From the NCBI GenBank assembly GCA_027494015.1, contig JAOSJP010000039.1:263287-327286 (forward strand): a stretch of 64,000 nucleotides of DNA. The letters run 5' to 3'. The DNA comes from Anaerolineae bacterium (GTDB taxonomy: Bacteria; Chloroflexota; Anaerolineae; Aggregatilineales; Aggregatilineaceae). Of this stretch, positions 27,086 to 35,199 are shown one piece after another. The notes beneath the pieces were generated by a model. It was not told where the DNA came from. It searched no databases and worked only from the letters and a program-made list of their open reading frames with translations. Every line of letters begins with the position of its first letter. The stretch's first letter is position 1. Position numbers and translations under genes: made by a program.

Positions 27086-27278
27086 GAGGCGCTTCGAGAA
27101 GCTGTCCCCACCTCAAACCTACCCCTGAGAGGGAGAAAACACCCCAGCCCGCGCTCAAAGTCTCCCGCTCTAACCCGGCTGGATTCAGGGAGCGAGGTCC
27201 GTTAGCGCCGGGCAGGGATAAGGGCGCGCCGTCCTTGACGGCCCGCCGCGCCGCATGGTACAATGCCCGCCGTGTTGC

Positions 27279-27351
27279 GCCCCCATCGTCTAGGGGACCA
27301 GGACGTGGCCCTTTCAAGGCCAAGACGGGAGTTCGAATCTCCCTGGGGGCA
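27279..27351 (+). tRNA. tRNA-Glu (anticodon UUC)
   Basis: A 73-base cloverleaf. The acceptor arm GCCCCCA pairs with TGGGGGC, the discriminator is A, the anticodon stem-loop is TGGCC-CTTTCAA-GGCCA with anticodon TTC, and the T arm is GGGAG-TTCGAAT-CTCCC. The 3' CCA is not encoded. Confidence 0.96.
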
Positions 27352-27354
27352 TAC

Positions 27355-27386
27355 AGCCAACGGTCAGTTTGCCGCTGGCTTTTTTG
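27355..27386 (+). terminator. Rho-independent terminator of tRNA-Glu
   Basis: AGCCAACGGT pairs with GCCGCTGGCT (one G-U, one mismatch) and is followed by TTTTTT, four bases after the tRNA. Confidence 0.85.
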
Positions 27387-27396
27387 TTGGAGAAAG

Positions 27397-27424
27397 CGGC
27401 CCGCGAAAGCCTGGACGCGGGCCG
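27397..27424. other. GC hairpin in a 320-base gene-free stretch
   Basis: GCGGCCCGCG pairs perfectly with CGCGGGCCGC. No T run follows. The remainder of 27387-27707 has TATACT (27433-27438) and TATAGT (27651-27656) as possible -10 sites, the latter about 55 bases before the aminopeptidase gene. I see no gene in it. Confidence 0.5.
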
Positions 27425-27707
27425 CCAGAATGTGCTATACTGACAGCACGCATGAGTGAGTCTACCGCGTAAATGCCTTCCAGGGCACTTGCGCTACGAG
27501 CGCGTACTCTCAGCACCTTTGGTGCTTGCGGATTCTCACTCATGCACCCTTTTTCGCGCCCACAGCAAAGTGGCCCCGCCGCCGCGCCCCTGCCCGAACT
27601 GCACGCCCTCCGCCAGACGTGCCGGTTTTCGCCCTGCCCGCTGCCTGTGCTATAGTTCGGGCCAGCGCTTGGGCATCAGCCGCACAGCAAAGGCACAGTG
27701 ACAGCTC

Positions 27708-28835
27708 ATGACAACAAGTTTCGCCCCTCAACTGGCAAAAATCCTGACCGAGTACAGCTCCCCGGTGCAGCCGGGCGAGTACATCACCATCGTCGGCAAC
27801 GGCTCGACCGCCGGCCCGCTGATCGCGGCGCTGGCCGAGGCCGTCCTGCGGCGCGGCGCGTACCCGAACATTCAGGCAGCCGCGCCCCTCTCGCCCGACT
27901 ACAGCGACTACTTCGAGCTGTTCATGCGCCTGGCCAGCGACGACCAGCTTGCCCGGCTGGACTCGACGGTCATGCACTTCATCGAAGCGTCCGACGCCAT
28001 CTTCTTCATCAAGGCGTCGGCCAACACCAAGGCGCTTTCCGAGACAGACCCGGCGCGCATCAGCCGCTGGCGCAAGGCGACCAGCGCCGTCAGCGAGCGT
28101 TACCTGCGCCGCTACGCCGAAGGAGCGCTGCGCTGGACGGTTGTCGGCTGGCCGACGCAGGCGCAGGCGCAGGCAGCGGAGATGGGTCTGCTCGATTACC
28201 AGGAATTCGTCTACAAGGCGTGCGGCCTCGACCAGCCCGATCCGGTCGCCCACTGGCACACCTTCCGCGACAAGCAGGCACGCCTGGTGGACTGGCTGAG
28301 CGACAAGGGGCACGCCCAGGTCAAAGGCCCCGGCATTGACCTGTCGTTCGACTTCGGCGGGCGGCCCTGGAAGAGCGCGCACGGCCAGGAGAACTTCCCC
28401 GACGGCGAAATCTTCACCAGCCCGATTGAGGACTCGGTGAATGGCACAGTGGCCTTCAACTTCCCGTGCATCTACCTGGGCAACGAGGTCGAAGGGGTGC
28501 GCCTGCGCTTTGAGCACGGCGTGGCCGTCGAAGCGAGCGCCGCCAAAGGCGAGGCGTACCTGGTGCGCACGCTGGACACCGACCCCGGCGCGCGGCGGCT
28601 GGGCGAGTTTGCCATCGGCACGAACATGGGCATTCAGCGCATGACGCGCAGCATCCTCTTCGACGAGAAGATCGGCGGCTCGATCCACATGGCGTTGGGG
28701 CGCAGCTACGAGGAGACGAAGGGCGTCAACCAGAGCGCCATTCACTGGGACATGATCCACAGCATGAAAGACGGCGGCGCAATCTGGATTGACGGGACGC
28801 TGTTCTACCGGGCGGGGGAGTTTATGATTGGCTGA
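27708..28835 (+). CDS. M29 family aminopeptidase
   Basis: Cytoplasmic metal-dependent aminopeptidase, 375 residues, the usual size. The family ligands are recognisable in NFPDGEIFTSPIEDSVNG (first metal Glu), RRLGEFAIGTN (Glu), ILFDEKIGGSIHMALGRSY (Glu and His) and SAIHWDMIH (His, Asp). The N-terminal half (residues 1-200) has the typical non-catalytic fold with GEYITIVGNGSTAGPLIAAL. It probably recycles peptides. The neighbouring small membrane gene, 80 bases downstream, has its own -10-like site. No strong SD site is seen before this ATG. Confidence 0.93.
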   Translation: MTTSFAPQLAKILTEYSSPVQPGEYITIVGNGSTAGPLIAALAEAVLRRGAYPNIQAAAPLSPDYSDYFELFMRLASDDQLARLDSTVMHFIEASDAIFFIKASANTKALSETDPARISRWRKATSAVSERYLRRYAEGALRWTVVGWPTQAQAQAAEMGLLDYQEFVYKACGLDQPDPVAHWHTFRDKQARLVDWLSDKGHAQVKGPGIDLSFDFGGRPWKSAHGQENFPDGEIFTSPIEDSVNGTVAFNFPCIYLGNEVEGVRLRFEHGVAVEASAAKGEAYLVRTLDTDPGARRLGEFAIGTNMGIQRMTRSILFDEKIGGSIHMALGRSYEETKGVNQSAIHWDMIHSMKDGGAIWIDGTLFYRAGEFMIG

Positions 28836-28916
28836 GGGCGGCAACAGAAGCGCAGCCCGCCTGCAAAACTGTGCTATCATGGGAAGAGCGTTCGCAGTTA
28901 GGCTGAGGAGGCTCTC

Positions 28917-29108
28917 ATGTCCATGAAACAAATCCCGTACGCGCTGCTCATCCTGGGAATCGCTGCCGTGCTGGTGGCGATTCTGATTGACCCGATCCGG
29001 GGCCACGCCATCTACCTGGCGACCAGCCAGATCATTGTGCTGGTCATTGGCGCGGTCGTGGCGCTGATCGGGGCGTACCTCGCCTTCGTCCGCAAGTCCG
29101 CGCCCTGA
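28917..29108 (+). CDS. Small two-helix membrane protein
   Basis: A 63-residue product with two hydrophobic helices (ALLILGIAAVLVAILI and IIVLVIGAVVALIGAYLAFV). A strong GAGGAGG is five bases before the ATG, and TATCAT is about 43 bases upstream, so expression is likely. No family assigned. The hydrophobic layout resembles the other 63-residue membrane protein at 15.3 kb, but the sequences do not obviously align. Confidence 0.72.
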   Translation: MSMKQIPYALLILGIAAVLVAILIDPIRGHAIYLATSQIIVLVIGAVVALIGAYLAFVRKSAP

Positions 29109-29202
29109 TTGCTGAAAACCTCGCCCCCGGCCCCCTTTCCACGTGTGGTTCAGGAGCGGAGGGGGGCTGAGACTGGCCGGTGGTCTGGGGCGACTCCCCA
29201 CT

Positions 29203-29299
29203 TTACCTCACCCCCGCTCGGTGCTAACGCACCTCGCCGCCCCCTCTCCATGCATGGAGAGGGGGCAAGCCGAGCGCAGCGAGGCTGGGGGTGAGGTAA
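29203..29299. repeat. Family A core without ends
   Basis: TTACCTCACCCCC to GGGGGTGAGGTAA, with the apex CTCTCCATGCATGGAGAG fully palindromic. Both outer arms are missing. Confidence 0.85.
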
Positions 29300-29348
29300 C
29301 CCTACAGATCGGGCCTTCTCGACCGGCCTCCAAACCGGCGAAACCTTG

Positions 29349-29386
29349 ACGGGACGCTTCCGCGTGGAGGCGTCCCGAATTTTCAT
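29349..29386 (+). terminator. Possible terminator
   Basis: GACGGGACGC pairs with GCGTCCCG and is followed by AATTTT. It sits about 250 bases after the small membrane gene and before the next secreted-protein gene. Confidence 0.45.
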
Positions 29387-29472
29387 GTGAAATCCGGCAC
29401 ACAGTGCCCCCAAATGGGACTACAATACAAGCACAACACACGTCATAGCGACATTTTGAGGAGAGTGGACTC

Positions 29473-31068
29473 ATGAAGCGCTTATGGGCACTGCTGTTGA
29501 TCATGCTGCTGGCCGCCCTGTGGGGCGCGGGTGCGGTCTCGGCGCAGGACGGTGATGAGCTGGTTGCCAACGGGGATTTCGCCGAAGGCGCGGCAGGCTG
29601 GACATTCAGCATCGCCAGCACGTGCGGCAACTGCTGGATTGACGTGGTGGGCGACGACTCCGGCCCGCAGCGCAACATGCTGATGTGGGAGCGCACGGGC
29701 AGCGGCGCGAGTGGCAGCGCCCTGTCGGGGCAGCAGCGCGTGGATGCCGACGTGAGCCAGTACGGGAGCCTGTGGCTGACCCTGGAGCTGCGCGTCATCC
29801 ATCACAGTCTGCCCAACAGCGGTTGGTGGAGCGACCGCAACAACGGCAACGGCGAATACCCCATCCAGGTGACGCTGAACTTCACCGGCATGGATGGCCA
29901 GCCCTTCAGTTGGAGCGGCGGCTTCCTGGCCAGCCACGACGGCAGCACCGCCCTGCGCAACTACACGCTGGTGCCCCTCGGCCAGTGGACGACGCAAGCC
30001 GTGGACCTGCTGCTGCCCGCCGCGTGGACGGACCCGCGCGGCTTTGCCCTGCCCCGACCCGCCCGCCTGGTGAATGTGATCGTCGGCGGCAGCGGGTGGG
30101 ATTTCAGCGGCGCGGTCAAGTCCATCAGTATCGCGGGCACACCGTCGCAGATGGGCAGCGGGGATCAGTCCGGCGAAGGTCAGACCGGCGGCGGAGAAAG
30201 CACCGGCTCCGGCCTCATCGTCGAGGAATATCCGCTCGTCGCTGCGCTGGAGGACCAGCCGGATCACTTCGAGTTCCGCGACTGGGTGACGGAGGCCATC
30301 CTCGACGTGCGGCGTGCCTGGCGCGAGCCAGACCTGATAGCCCAGGTCGCCTACGCCAACGAGATCATCGGTCAGTGGGGGTACTCGCTGCGCCCGTTCG
30401 ATGAAATCTCACCGGGCGGGCCTTCCTACCGGCTGCTGCACCTGGGCAGTGTGCTGCTCTCCGACATCACCCACGTCTGGCCCATCGCTGTCAACAGCGA
30501 CCGCACTGACTTCCGCCTGCTGCTGGAATCGATGAACGAGTCGCTGCTGGTCGTCACGCCGGACACCATCGGCCAGATGGACACCGCGAGTTTCGTGTAC
30601 ATCGCGCCGGTGTACGTAGGCAGCGATCTCTACGAAGTGGTGGCGGACTGGGACGTGCCCCAGTTCCATGTCACGCGCAACGGGGAGATCGTCTACACAG
30701 TGACGCCGACCGGCCCCTTCGTCGAGCCGCCGGTCAAGGCGCTGTGGGCGTGGGAGTGGCACTGGGTGCTGGAGGCCGAGGGCCAGGTGATCATTGACGG
30801 GATGATCCTCAACCAGCAGCTTGGCTTCGACGAGATTTTCGGCTGGCGCTTGCTGGCCGGGCAGCCGTTCTTCTTCTTCGAGCGCGACGGCCAGATCGGC
30901 CTCTACTACGCCGGGCAGATCGTTGAGCCATACCGCTACGATGAGGTGGTGCACTACATGTGCTGCGAGCCGTCCATGTTCAACCTCAGCGGCAACGAGA
31001 CGATGGTCTGGTTCTACGCGCTGCGCGACGGGGTGTGGCACTACGTCGAGGCGGGGGTGTACGAATAA
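29473..31068 (+). CDS. Secreted protein of unknown function with a carbohydrate-binding-like N-domain
   Basis: A 531-residue exported protein. A signal peptide (residues 1-25, ending AVSAQDG) leads into a beta-rich domain (about 28-220) whose opening ELVANGDFAEGAAGWTF is typical of galactose-binding/CBM-like jelly rolls. A Gly/Ser/Glu linker (about 225-250) precedes a 280-residue C-terminal domain rich in Trp and Tyr (LWAWEWHWVLEAEGQV, PFFFFERDGQIGLYYAG) that I do not recognise. AGGAG lies before the ATG, and TACAAT is 53 bases upstream. It is a lone gene. Confidence 0.75.
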   Translation: MKRLWALLLIMLLAALWGAGAVSAQDGDELVANGDFAEGAAGWTFSIASTCGNCWIDVVGDDSGPQRNMLMWERTGSGASGSALSGQQRVDADVSQYGSLWLTLELRVIHHSLPNSGWWSDRNNGNGEYPIQVTLNFTGMDGQPFSWSGGFLASHDGSTALRNYTLVPLGQWTTQAVDLLLPAAWTDPRGFALPRPARLVNVIVGGSGWDFSGAVKSISIAGTPSQMGSGDQSGEGQTGGGESTGSGLIVEEYPLVAALEDQPDHFEFRDWVTEAILDVRRAWREPDLIAQVAYANEIIGQWGYSLRPFDEISPGGPSYRLLHLGSVLLSDITHVWPIAVNSDRTDFRLLLESMNESLLVVTPDTIGQMDTASFVYIAPVYVGSDLYEVVADWDVPQFHVTRNGEIVYTVTPTGPFVEPPVKALWAWEWHWVLEAEGQVIIDGMILNQQLGFDEIFGWRLLAGQPFFFFERDGQIGLYYAGQIVEPYRYDEVVHYMCCEPSMFNLSGNETMVWFYALRDGVWHYVEAGVYE

Positions 31069-31290
31069 CCTCACCCCCGTTTCGCTTCGCTCAACTTCCC
31101 CCTCTCCGCAGCGGCTATGCGTTACCCACAAATCCCCCATCCCAGCCCTTCCCCGCGCTGCGGGAGGGAAGGGGAGCAGGCCCGCTGCTTTTCTCCCTTC
31201 CCCCTCGTGGGGAAAGGCCGGGGATGGGGGGACAGGCACAGCCAAAGATGTGGGTAATGTATAGCCGCAACGGAGAGGGGGTTAGGGGGT
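31067..31290. repeat. Family A core split by a family C element
   Basis: ACCTCACCCCC and CCCCCTCTCCGCAGCGG on the left, CCGCAACGGAGAGGGGG on the right. The insertion is exactly at the hairpin apex. The outer arms are degraded, and the left one directly follows the stop of the secreted-protein gene. Confidence 0.82.
31115..31264. mobile_element. Family C miniature element with 9-base target duplication
   Basis: 150 bases bounded by CTATGCGTTACCCACA and the complement of CTATACATTACCCACA (14 of 16). CCGCAGCGG (31106-31114) and CCGCAACGG (31265-31273) flank it; because the target itself is palindromic, this duplication is suggestive rather than certain. Confidence 0.85.
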
Positions 31291-31372
31291 GAAGCTGTGT
31301 AGACAGGAAGAGACGATCTGGCGATCAGGGTGACCTCACCGCCCGCTGACGCCCCTCATACCCCCGCCCCAA

Positions 31373-31412
31373 TTTCGCAATCCGCAATCCGCAATCCGCA
31401 ATCCGCAATCTC
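31373..31412. repeat. Heptanucleotide repeat GCAATCC
   Basis: Four or more perfect units of GCAATCC immediately after the sat stop codon, inverted relative to the block at 26181. Confidence 0.88.
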
Positions 31413-31413
31413 C

Positions 31414-32625
31414 TCACCGCCCGTTGATGCGCTTCATGCCTTCCATGAGCACCTGGCTCACCTCTGGCCGGGTGAACTCGGCGGGCAACATCTCGCCGCG
31501 CGCCAGCATTTCGCGCACCTGCGTGCCGCTGAGGAAGACCCACGACTCGCGCCCGTGCGGGCACGTCTTGGCCGTGACGACTGCTTCGCACTGGCGGCAG
31601 TAGAAGGCGTGCTCGAAGAACAGCGGCGTGATGCCCAGCGCTGCCGGGTCGAACTCGTCGAAGATCAGGTGCGCGTCGTAGGAGCCGTAGTACTTGCCCA
31701 CGCCCGCGTGATCGCGCCCGACGATGAAGTGCGAGCAGCCGTAGTTCTTGCGGGCGATGGCGTGGAAGATGGCCTCGCGCGGGCCAGCGTAGCGCATCGC
31801 CGCCGGGAAGACGTTGAGCAGCACGCGGTCGAGCGGGTAGTAGGTGCTGAGGATGGCCTGGTAGCTGGCGATGCGCACGTCGGCGGGCACGTCGTCGGAC
31901 TTCGTCTCGCCGACCAGCGGGTGCAGCATCAGCCCGTCCACCACTTCCAGGGCCACCTTTTGCAGGTACTCGTGGGCGCGGTGAATCGGGTTGCGCGTCT
32001 GGAAAGCGACCACGCGCCGCCAGCCGCGCTCGGCGAAGAGGCGGCGCGTCTCGGCGGGCGTCAGGCGGATGTCGCCGAAGGTGGTCACCACCTCTTTGGG
32101 GCGGTCGAAGAGCCAGATGTCTCCGGCCAGGCACACGTCGCCCTGCTCGTAGATGCGCGCCACGCCGGGGTGCGCGTCCTCAGTCGTGCGGTAGACCTCC
32201 TGCGCCTCCAGCGCCTTGTCATAGCGGAATTTCTCGCTGACGGCCAGCACGCCGAGCAGCCGCTCGCCGCCGTGGGCGTCGGCGTCCGGCTCGGCCAGGG
32301 CCACTGTCTCGCCGATGGCGATGCGCCCGGCCAGCTCTTCCTCGACGGCCAGCGCCACCGGCACCGTCCAGGGCAGGCCGTTGTCCAGGTGCATGTCATG
32401 AACGACCGCCCGGTAGTCCGCCTGGCCCATGAAGCCGGTCAGCGGGCTGTAGACGCCGGTGGCGATGCATTCGATGTCGGCGGTGTTGAGCGGGCTGAGC
32501 GGCACGCGCGTCATGCTCTGGGCGCGCTCGCGCATCATGTCGCGCAGCGCGCCATCCAGCAGGCGGTTGACCAGCACGCCGCCGTGCGGGGAAATCAGTC
32601 GGAACGAGTTGCTACGTCCAGTCAT
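31414..32625 (-). CDS. sat: Sulfate adenylyltransferase (ATP sulfurylase, monomeric type)
   Basis: Converts ATP and sulfate to APS, the first step of sulfate assimilation. The 403-residue product has an N-terminal PUA-like domain (PLTGFMGQADYRAVV), the active-site motif AFQTRNPIHRAHE (near residue 203) with its HxxH, and GRDHAGVGKYYG (near 300). CRQCEAVVTAKTCPHG is a Cys pair set seen in zinc-containing versions of the enzyme. FLSGTQVREMLARGEMLP closes the protein. There is no APS kinase domain. I start at 32625 (MTGRSNSF), with AAGGG seven bases upstream; an ATG five codons earlier is possible. A reverse TACAAT at 32685-32680 is 55 bases upstream. The APS reductase lies 20 kb away. Confidence 0.95.
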   Translation of the reverse strand: MTGRSNSFRLISPHGGVLVNRLLDGALRDMMRERAQSMTRVPLSPLNTADIECIATGVYSPLTGFMGQADYRAVVHDMHLDNGLPWTVPVALAVEEELAGRIAIGETVALAEPDADAHGGERLLGVLAVSEKFRYDKALEAQEVYRTTEDAHPGVARIYEQGDVCLAGDIWLFDRPKEVVTTFGDIRLTPAETRRLFAERGWRRVVAFQTRNPIHRAHEYLQKVALEVVDGLMLHPLVGETKSDDVPADVRIASYQAILSTYYPLDRVLLNVFPAAMRYAGPREAIFHAIARKNYGCSHFIVGRDHAGVGKYYGSYDAHLIFDEFDPAALGITPLFFEHAFYCRQCEAVVTAKTCPHGRESWVFLSGTQVREMLARGEMLPAEFTRPEVSQVLMEGMKRINGR

Positions 32626-32724
32626 CTCCAGACCCTTCATGAGATCGCTGCGCAGACACAGTGCGCCTTCCAGCGGCGCATTGTACCGCCCCCAGCGCGG
32701 ATTGGCTACGGCGCGCCTGACCCG

Positions 32725-33053
32725 GGGTGCGTGCAAAGGTTGTCAGCGACTTGTTTGACGTGGGGGTATTGACCTCACCCCCAGCCTCGCTGCGCTCGGC
32801 TTGCCCCCTCTCCGTCAACGGAGAGGGGGCAGCGAGGCGCGTGAGCGCCGCGCGGGGGTGAGGTAAACCCAGGGCGCAGCAGAGCAGCGCCCCCACGAGC
32901 AGGCTGGCGGGGGATTGATGGTTTGTGTAGGGGTGGTGAAAGGTTGTAGGTTGTTGATGGGGATTGATGTGTGTGGTAGAGGGAGGCGCCCTACCGGGTG
33001 ACAGGTTTTGCAGCAGAGCAGCGCCCCTACCTGACAGGTTTTGCACGCGCCCC
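32725..33053 (+). repeat. Family A element enlarged by a heptad block and partial duplication
   Basis: GGGTGCGTGCAAAGG at 32725, normal core, then GGGCGCAGCAGAGCAGCGCC twice (near 32870 and 33010) with a TTGTAGG/TTGATGG-type degenerate heptad stretch (32905-32985) between. It ends CCTGACAGGTTTTGCACGCGC. Flanks CTGACCCG and CTGGCCCA (6 of 8) may be an aged target duplication. Confidence 0.78.
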
Positions 33054-33192
33054 TGGCCCAGGCGCAAGGCCGTCCCCCGCATCTTGCGCTACCAGTAGAA
33101 CGGGTGCACACTGAACGGATGGAGCATACGACGCAAGCCTTGCGAAGACTATCCGGGCGCTGCTCTGCCGCGCCCCTGCCAACTCACGACCC

Positions 33193-34995
33193 ATGACTCT
33201 TAACCCCCCACTCTCAGAGCAGCACCTGGCTCGCCCGCCCATCCGCCGCGCTCAGTGGCGGCGCTTGCTCAGCTACGTGCTCCCGTATAAGAAGCTGTTG
33301 GGCATCGCGCTGCTGGCACGGATGATCGCCAGCGGCGTGTTCCTGGCGCTGCCCGCGCTCATCCAGCGCGTGGTGGACTCGGCGCTGAGTTCCGGCGAGA
33401 TGGCCCGCCTGAACGCCAGCATCCTGCTGATGCTGGCCCTCTTCGCGCTGATCGCGATCGCTTCGATGGCCGGCAACTACTACACGAACGTCGCCGGCGA
33501 GCGCGTGGTCAACGACCTGCGCCGCCAGCTTTACGCCCACCTGCAAAGCCTGTCGCTGCGCTTCTTCAGCGAGCAGCGCGTCGGCAACCTGGTCAGCCGC
33601 CTGACCGGCGACGTGACGACTGTGCGCCGCCTGCTGACGACGGACCTGGTGCGCCTGACGCGCTACGTGCTGACCATCGCGGGCGGCGTGCTGGTCATGC
33701 TGCTGCTCAACTGGCGGCTGACGCTGTTCATCGTCGCCGGCGTGCCGGTGATCATTGTCGTGGCGCTGATCATCAGCCGGCTGGCGCGGCGCGGCGGGCG
33801 GCGCGTGCAGGACCAGGTGGCGGAGACGGCCAGCATCGCCGCCGAGGTCTTCCAGAACGTGCGCAGCGTCAAGGGCTTCGTCCGCGAGGACTACGAGACG
33901 ACCCGCTACACCCAGGCGACCGAGAATGTGCTGGGGGCGGCCCTGCGCCAGGCGCGCCTGCACGCGCTGCTCAACCCGCTGGTGGATTTCCTGTTCCTGG
34001 TGACCATCGCGCTGATCGTGTGGTACGGCGGGCGCGAGGTCATGGGCGGGCGGCTGAGCAGCGGCGAGCTGGTCGCTTTCCTGGTCTATGCGGCTGTCAT
34101 CGGGCAGATGTTCGCGGACCTGGCGGGGATGGCCGCCCAGTTCCAGGAGACGCTCGGCGCGACCGAGCGCGTCTTCGAGCTGCTCGACACCGTCCCCGAC
34201 GTGCAGGACGCGCCCGGCGCGGCCACGCTGAAGGACGTGGACGGGCGCATCACCTTTGAGGGAGTCTCCTTCGCCTACGACGAGCGCCAGCCGGTGCTGC
34301 GCGACATCAGCCTGGACATCGCGCCCGGCGAAATTCTGGCGCTGGTGGGGCCGAGCGGCTCCGGCAAGAGCACGCTGTTCAACCTCATCCCGCGCTTCTA
34401 CGACGTGACAGCCGGCTCGGTCTGCATAGACGAACGCGACGTGCGCGCCGTGACGCAGGCCAGCCTGCGCGCGCAGATTGCCATCGTCCCCCAGGAGACG
34501 CTGCTCTTCAGCGGCAGCATCCGCGAGAACATCCTTTACGGGCGGCTGGACGCCAGCGAAGGCGAGATGATCGCGGCTGCGGCTGCGGCGAACGCCCACG
34601 ACTTCATCAGCGATCTGCCGGACGGCTACGAGACGACTGTCGGCGAGCGCGGCGTGCGGCTGAGCGGCGGGCAGCGCCAGCGCATTGCCATCGCGCGGGC
34701 CATCCTCAAGAATCCGCGCATCCTCCTGCTCGACGAGGCGACCTCCAGCCTGGACAACGAAAGCGAGCAGCTTGTGCAGGAAGCGCTGGAGCGGCTGATG
34801 CAGGGGCGCACGACCGTGATCATCGCTCACCGGCTGAGCACGATTCGCGTGGCGCACCGCATCGCCGTGCTGCAGCGCGGACGGCTGGTCGAATTGGGGG
34901 CGCACGACGCGCTGATGGCGCGCGGCGGGCTGTACGCGCGGCTGTACGAGATGCAGTTCCGCGAGACCGACCTGCTGGCCGAGGGTGGGCGCTGA
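33193..34995 (+). CDS. ABC exporter half-transporter (MsbA/BmrA-like)
   Basis: A 600-residue membrane protein with a fused permease and ATPase, probably acting as a homodimer to export lipids or drugs. Residues about 30-325 contain six helices (LLGIALLARMIASGVFLALP to LVAFLVYAAVIGQMFADLAG). The nucleotide-binding domain has Walker A GPSGSGKST (near 389), Q loop VPQETLLFSG, signature LSGGQRQR, Walker B ILLLDEATSS and switch His in IIAHRLST. Architecture and length are typical. The substrate cannot be inferred. No partner half-transporter gene is adjacent; the next ABC genes lie beyond an unreliable junction. Confidence 0.92.
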   Translation: MTLNPPLSEQHLARPPIRRAQWRRLLSYVLPYKKLLGIALLARMIASGVFLALPALIQRVVDSALSSGEMARLNASILLMLALFALIAIASMAGNYYTNVAGERVVNDLRRQLYAHLQSLSLRFFSEQRVGNLVSRLTGDVTTVRRLLTTDLVRLTRYVLTIAGGVLVMLLLNWRLTLFIVAGVPVIIVVALIISRLARRGGRRVQDQVAETASIAAEVFQNVRSVKGFVREDYETTRYTQATENVLGAALRQARLHALLNPLVDFLFLVTIALIVWYGGREVMGGRLSSGELVAFLVYAAVIGQMFADLAGMAAQFQETLGATERVFELLDTVPDVQDAPGAATLKDVDGRITFEGVSFAYDERQPVLRDISLDIAPGEILALVGPSGSGKSTLFNLIPRFYDVTAGSVCIDERDVRAVTQASLRAQIAIVPQETLLFSGSIRENILYGRLDASEGEMIAAAAAANAHDFISDLPDGYETTVGERGVRLSGGQRQRIAIARAILKNPRILLLDEATSSLDNESEQLVQEALERLMQGRTTVIIAHRLSTIRVAHRIAVLQRGRLVELGAHDALMARGGLYARLYEMQFRETDLLAEGGR

Positions 34996-35004
34996 AGGGC
35001 AGGC

Positions 35005-35187
35005 CTCACCCCCTGGCCTCGCTGCGCCCGGCTTGTCCCCCTCTCCGCTCGGAGGGACGGACATATTAGACAGGTTGATTTAGCGTAACGACGAGCGATC
35101 ACAATCAACGGAAGAAACGGGCGGCTTGAAGGAGAAGCTCGGATGCCTGGTAGGGCCTGTAGGGGCGGGTTTGCAAACCCGCCCCTT
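35005..35187. repeat. Half of a family A core followed by a truncated family E element
   Basis: CCTCACCCCCTGGCCTCGCT to CCCCCTCTCCGCTC is the left half of an A core. GGAGGGACGGAC at 35052 begins a family E copy in reverse orientation that stops within its D palindrome at about 35187. The remainder may lie beyond the IS element or have been lost. Confidence 0.8.
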
Positions 35188-35199
35188 GTATCATAGAAA

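Noticed and set aside
31330..32772. 480-codon forward open frame
   Set aside because: Antisense to sat and continuing into a family A element.
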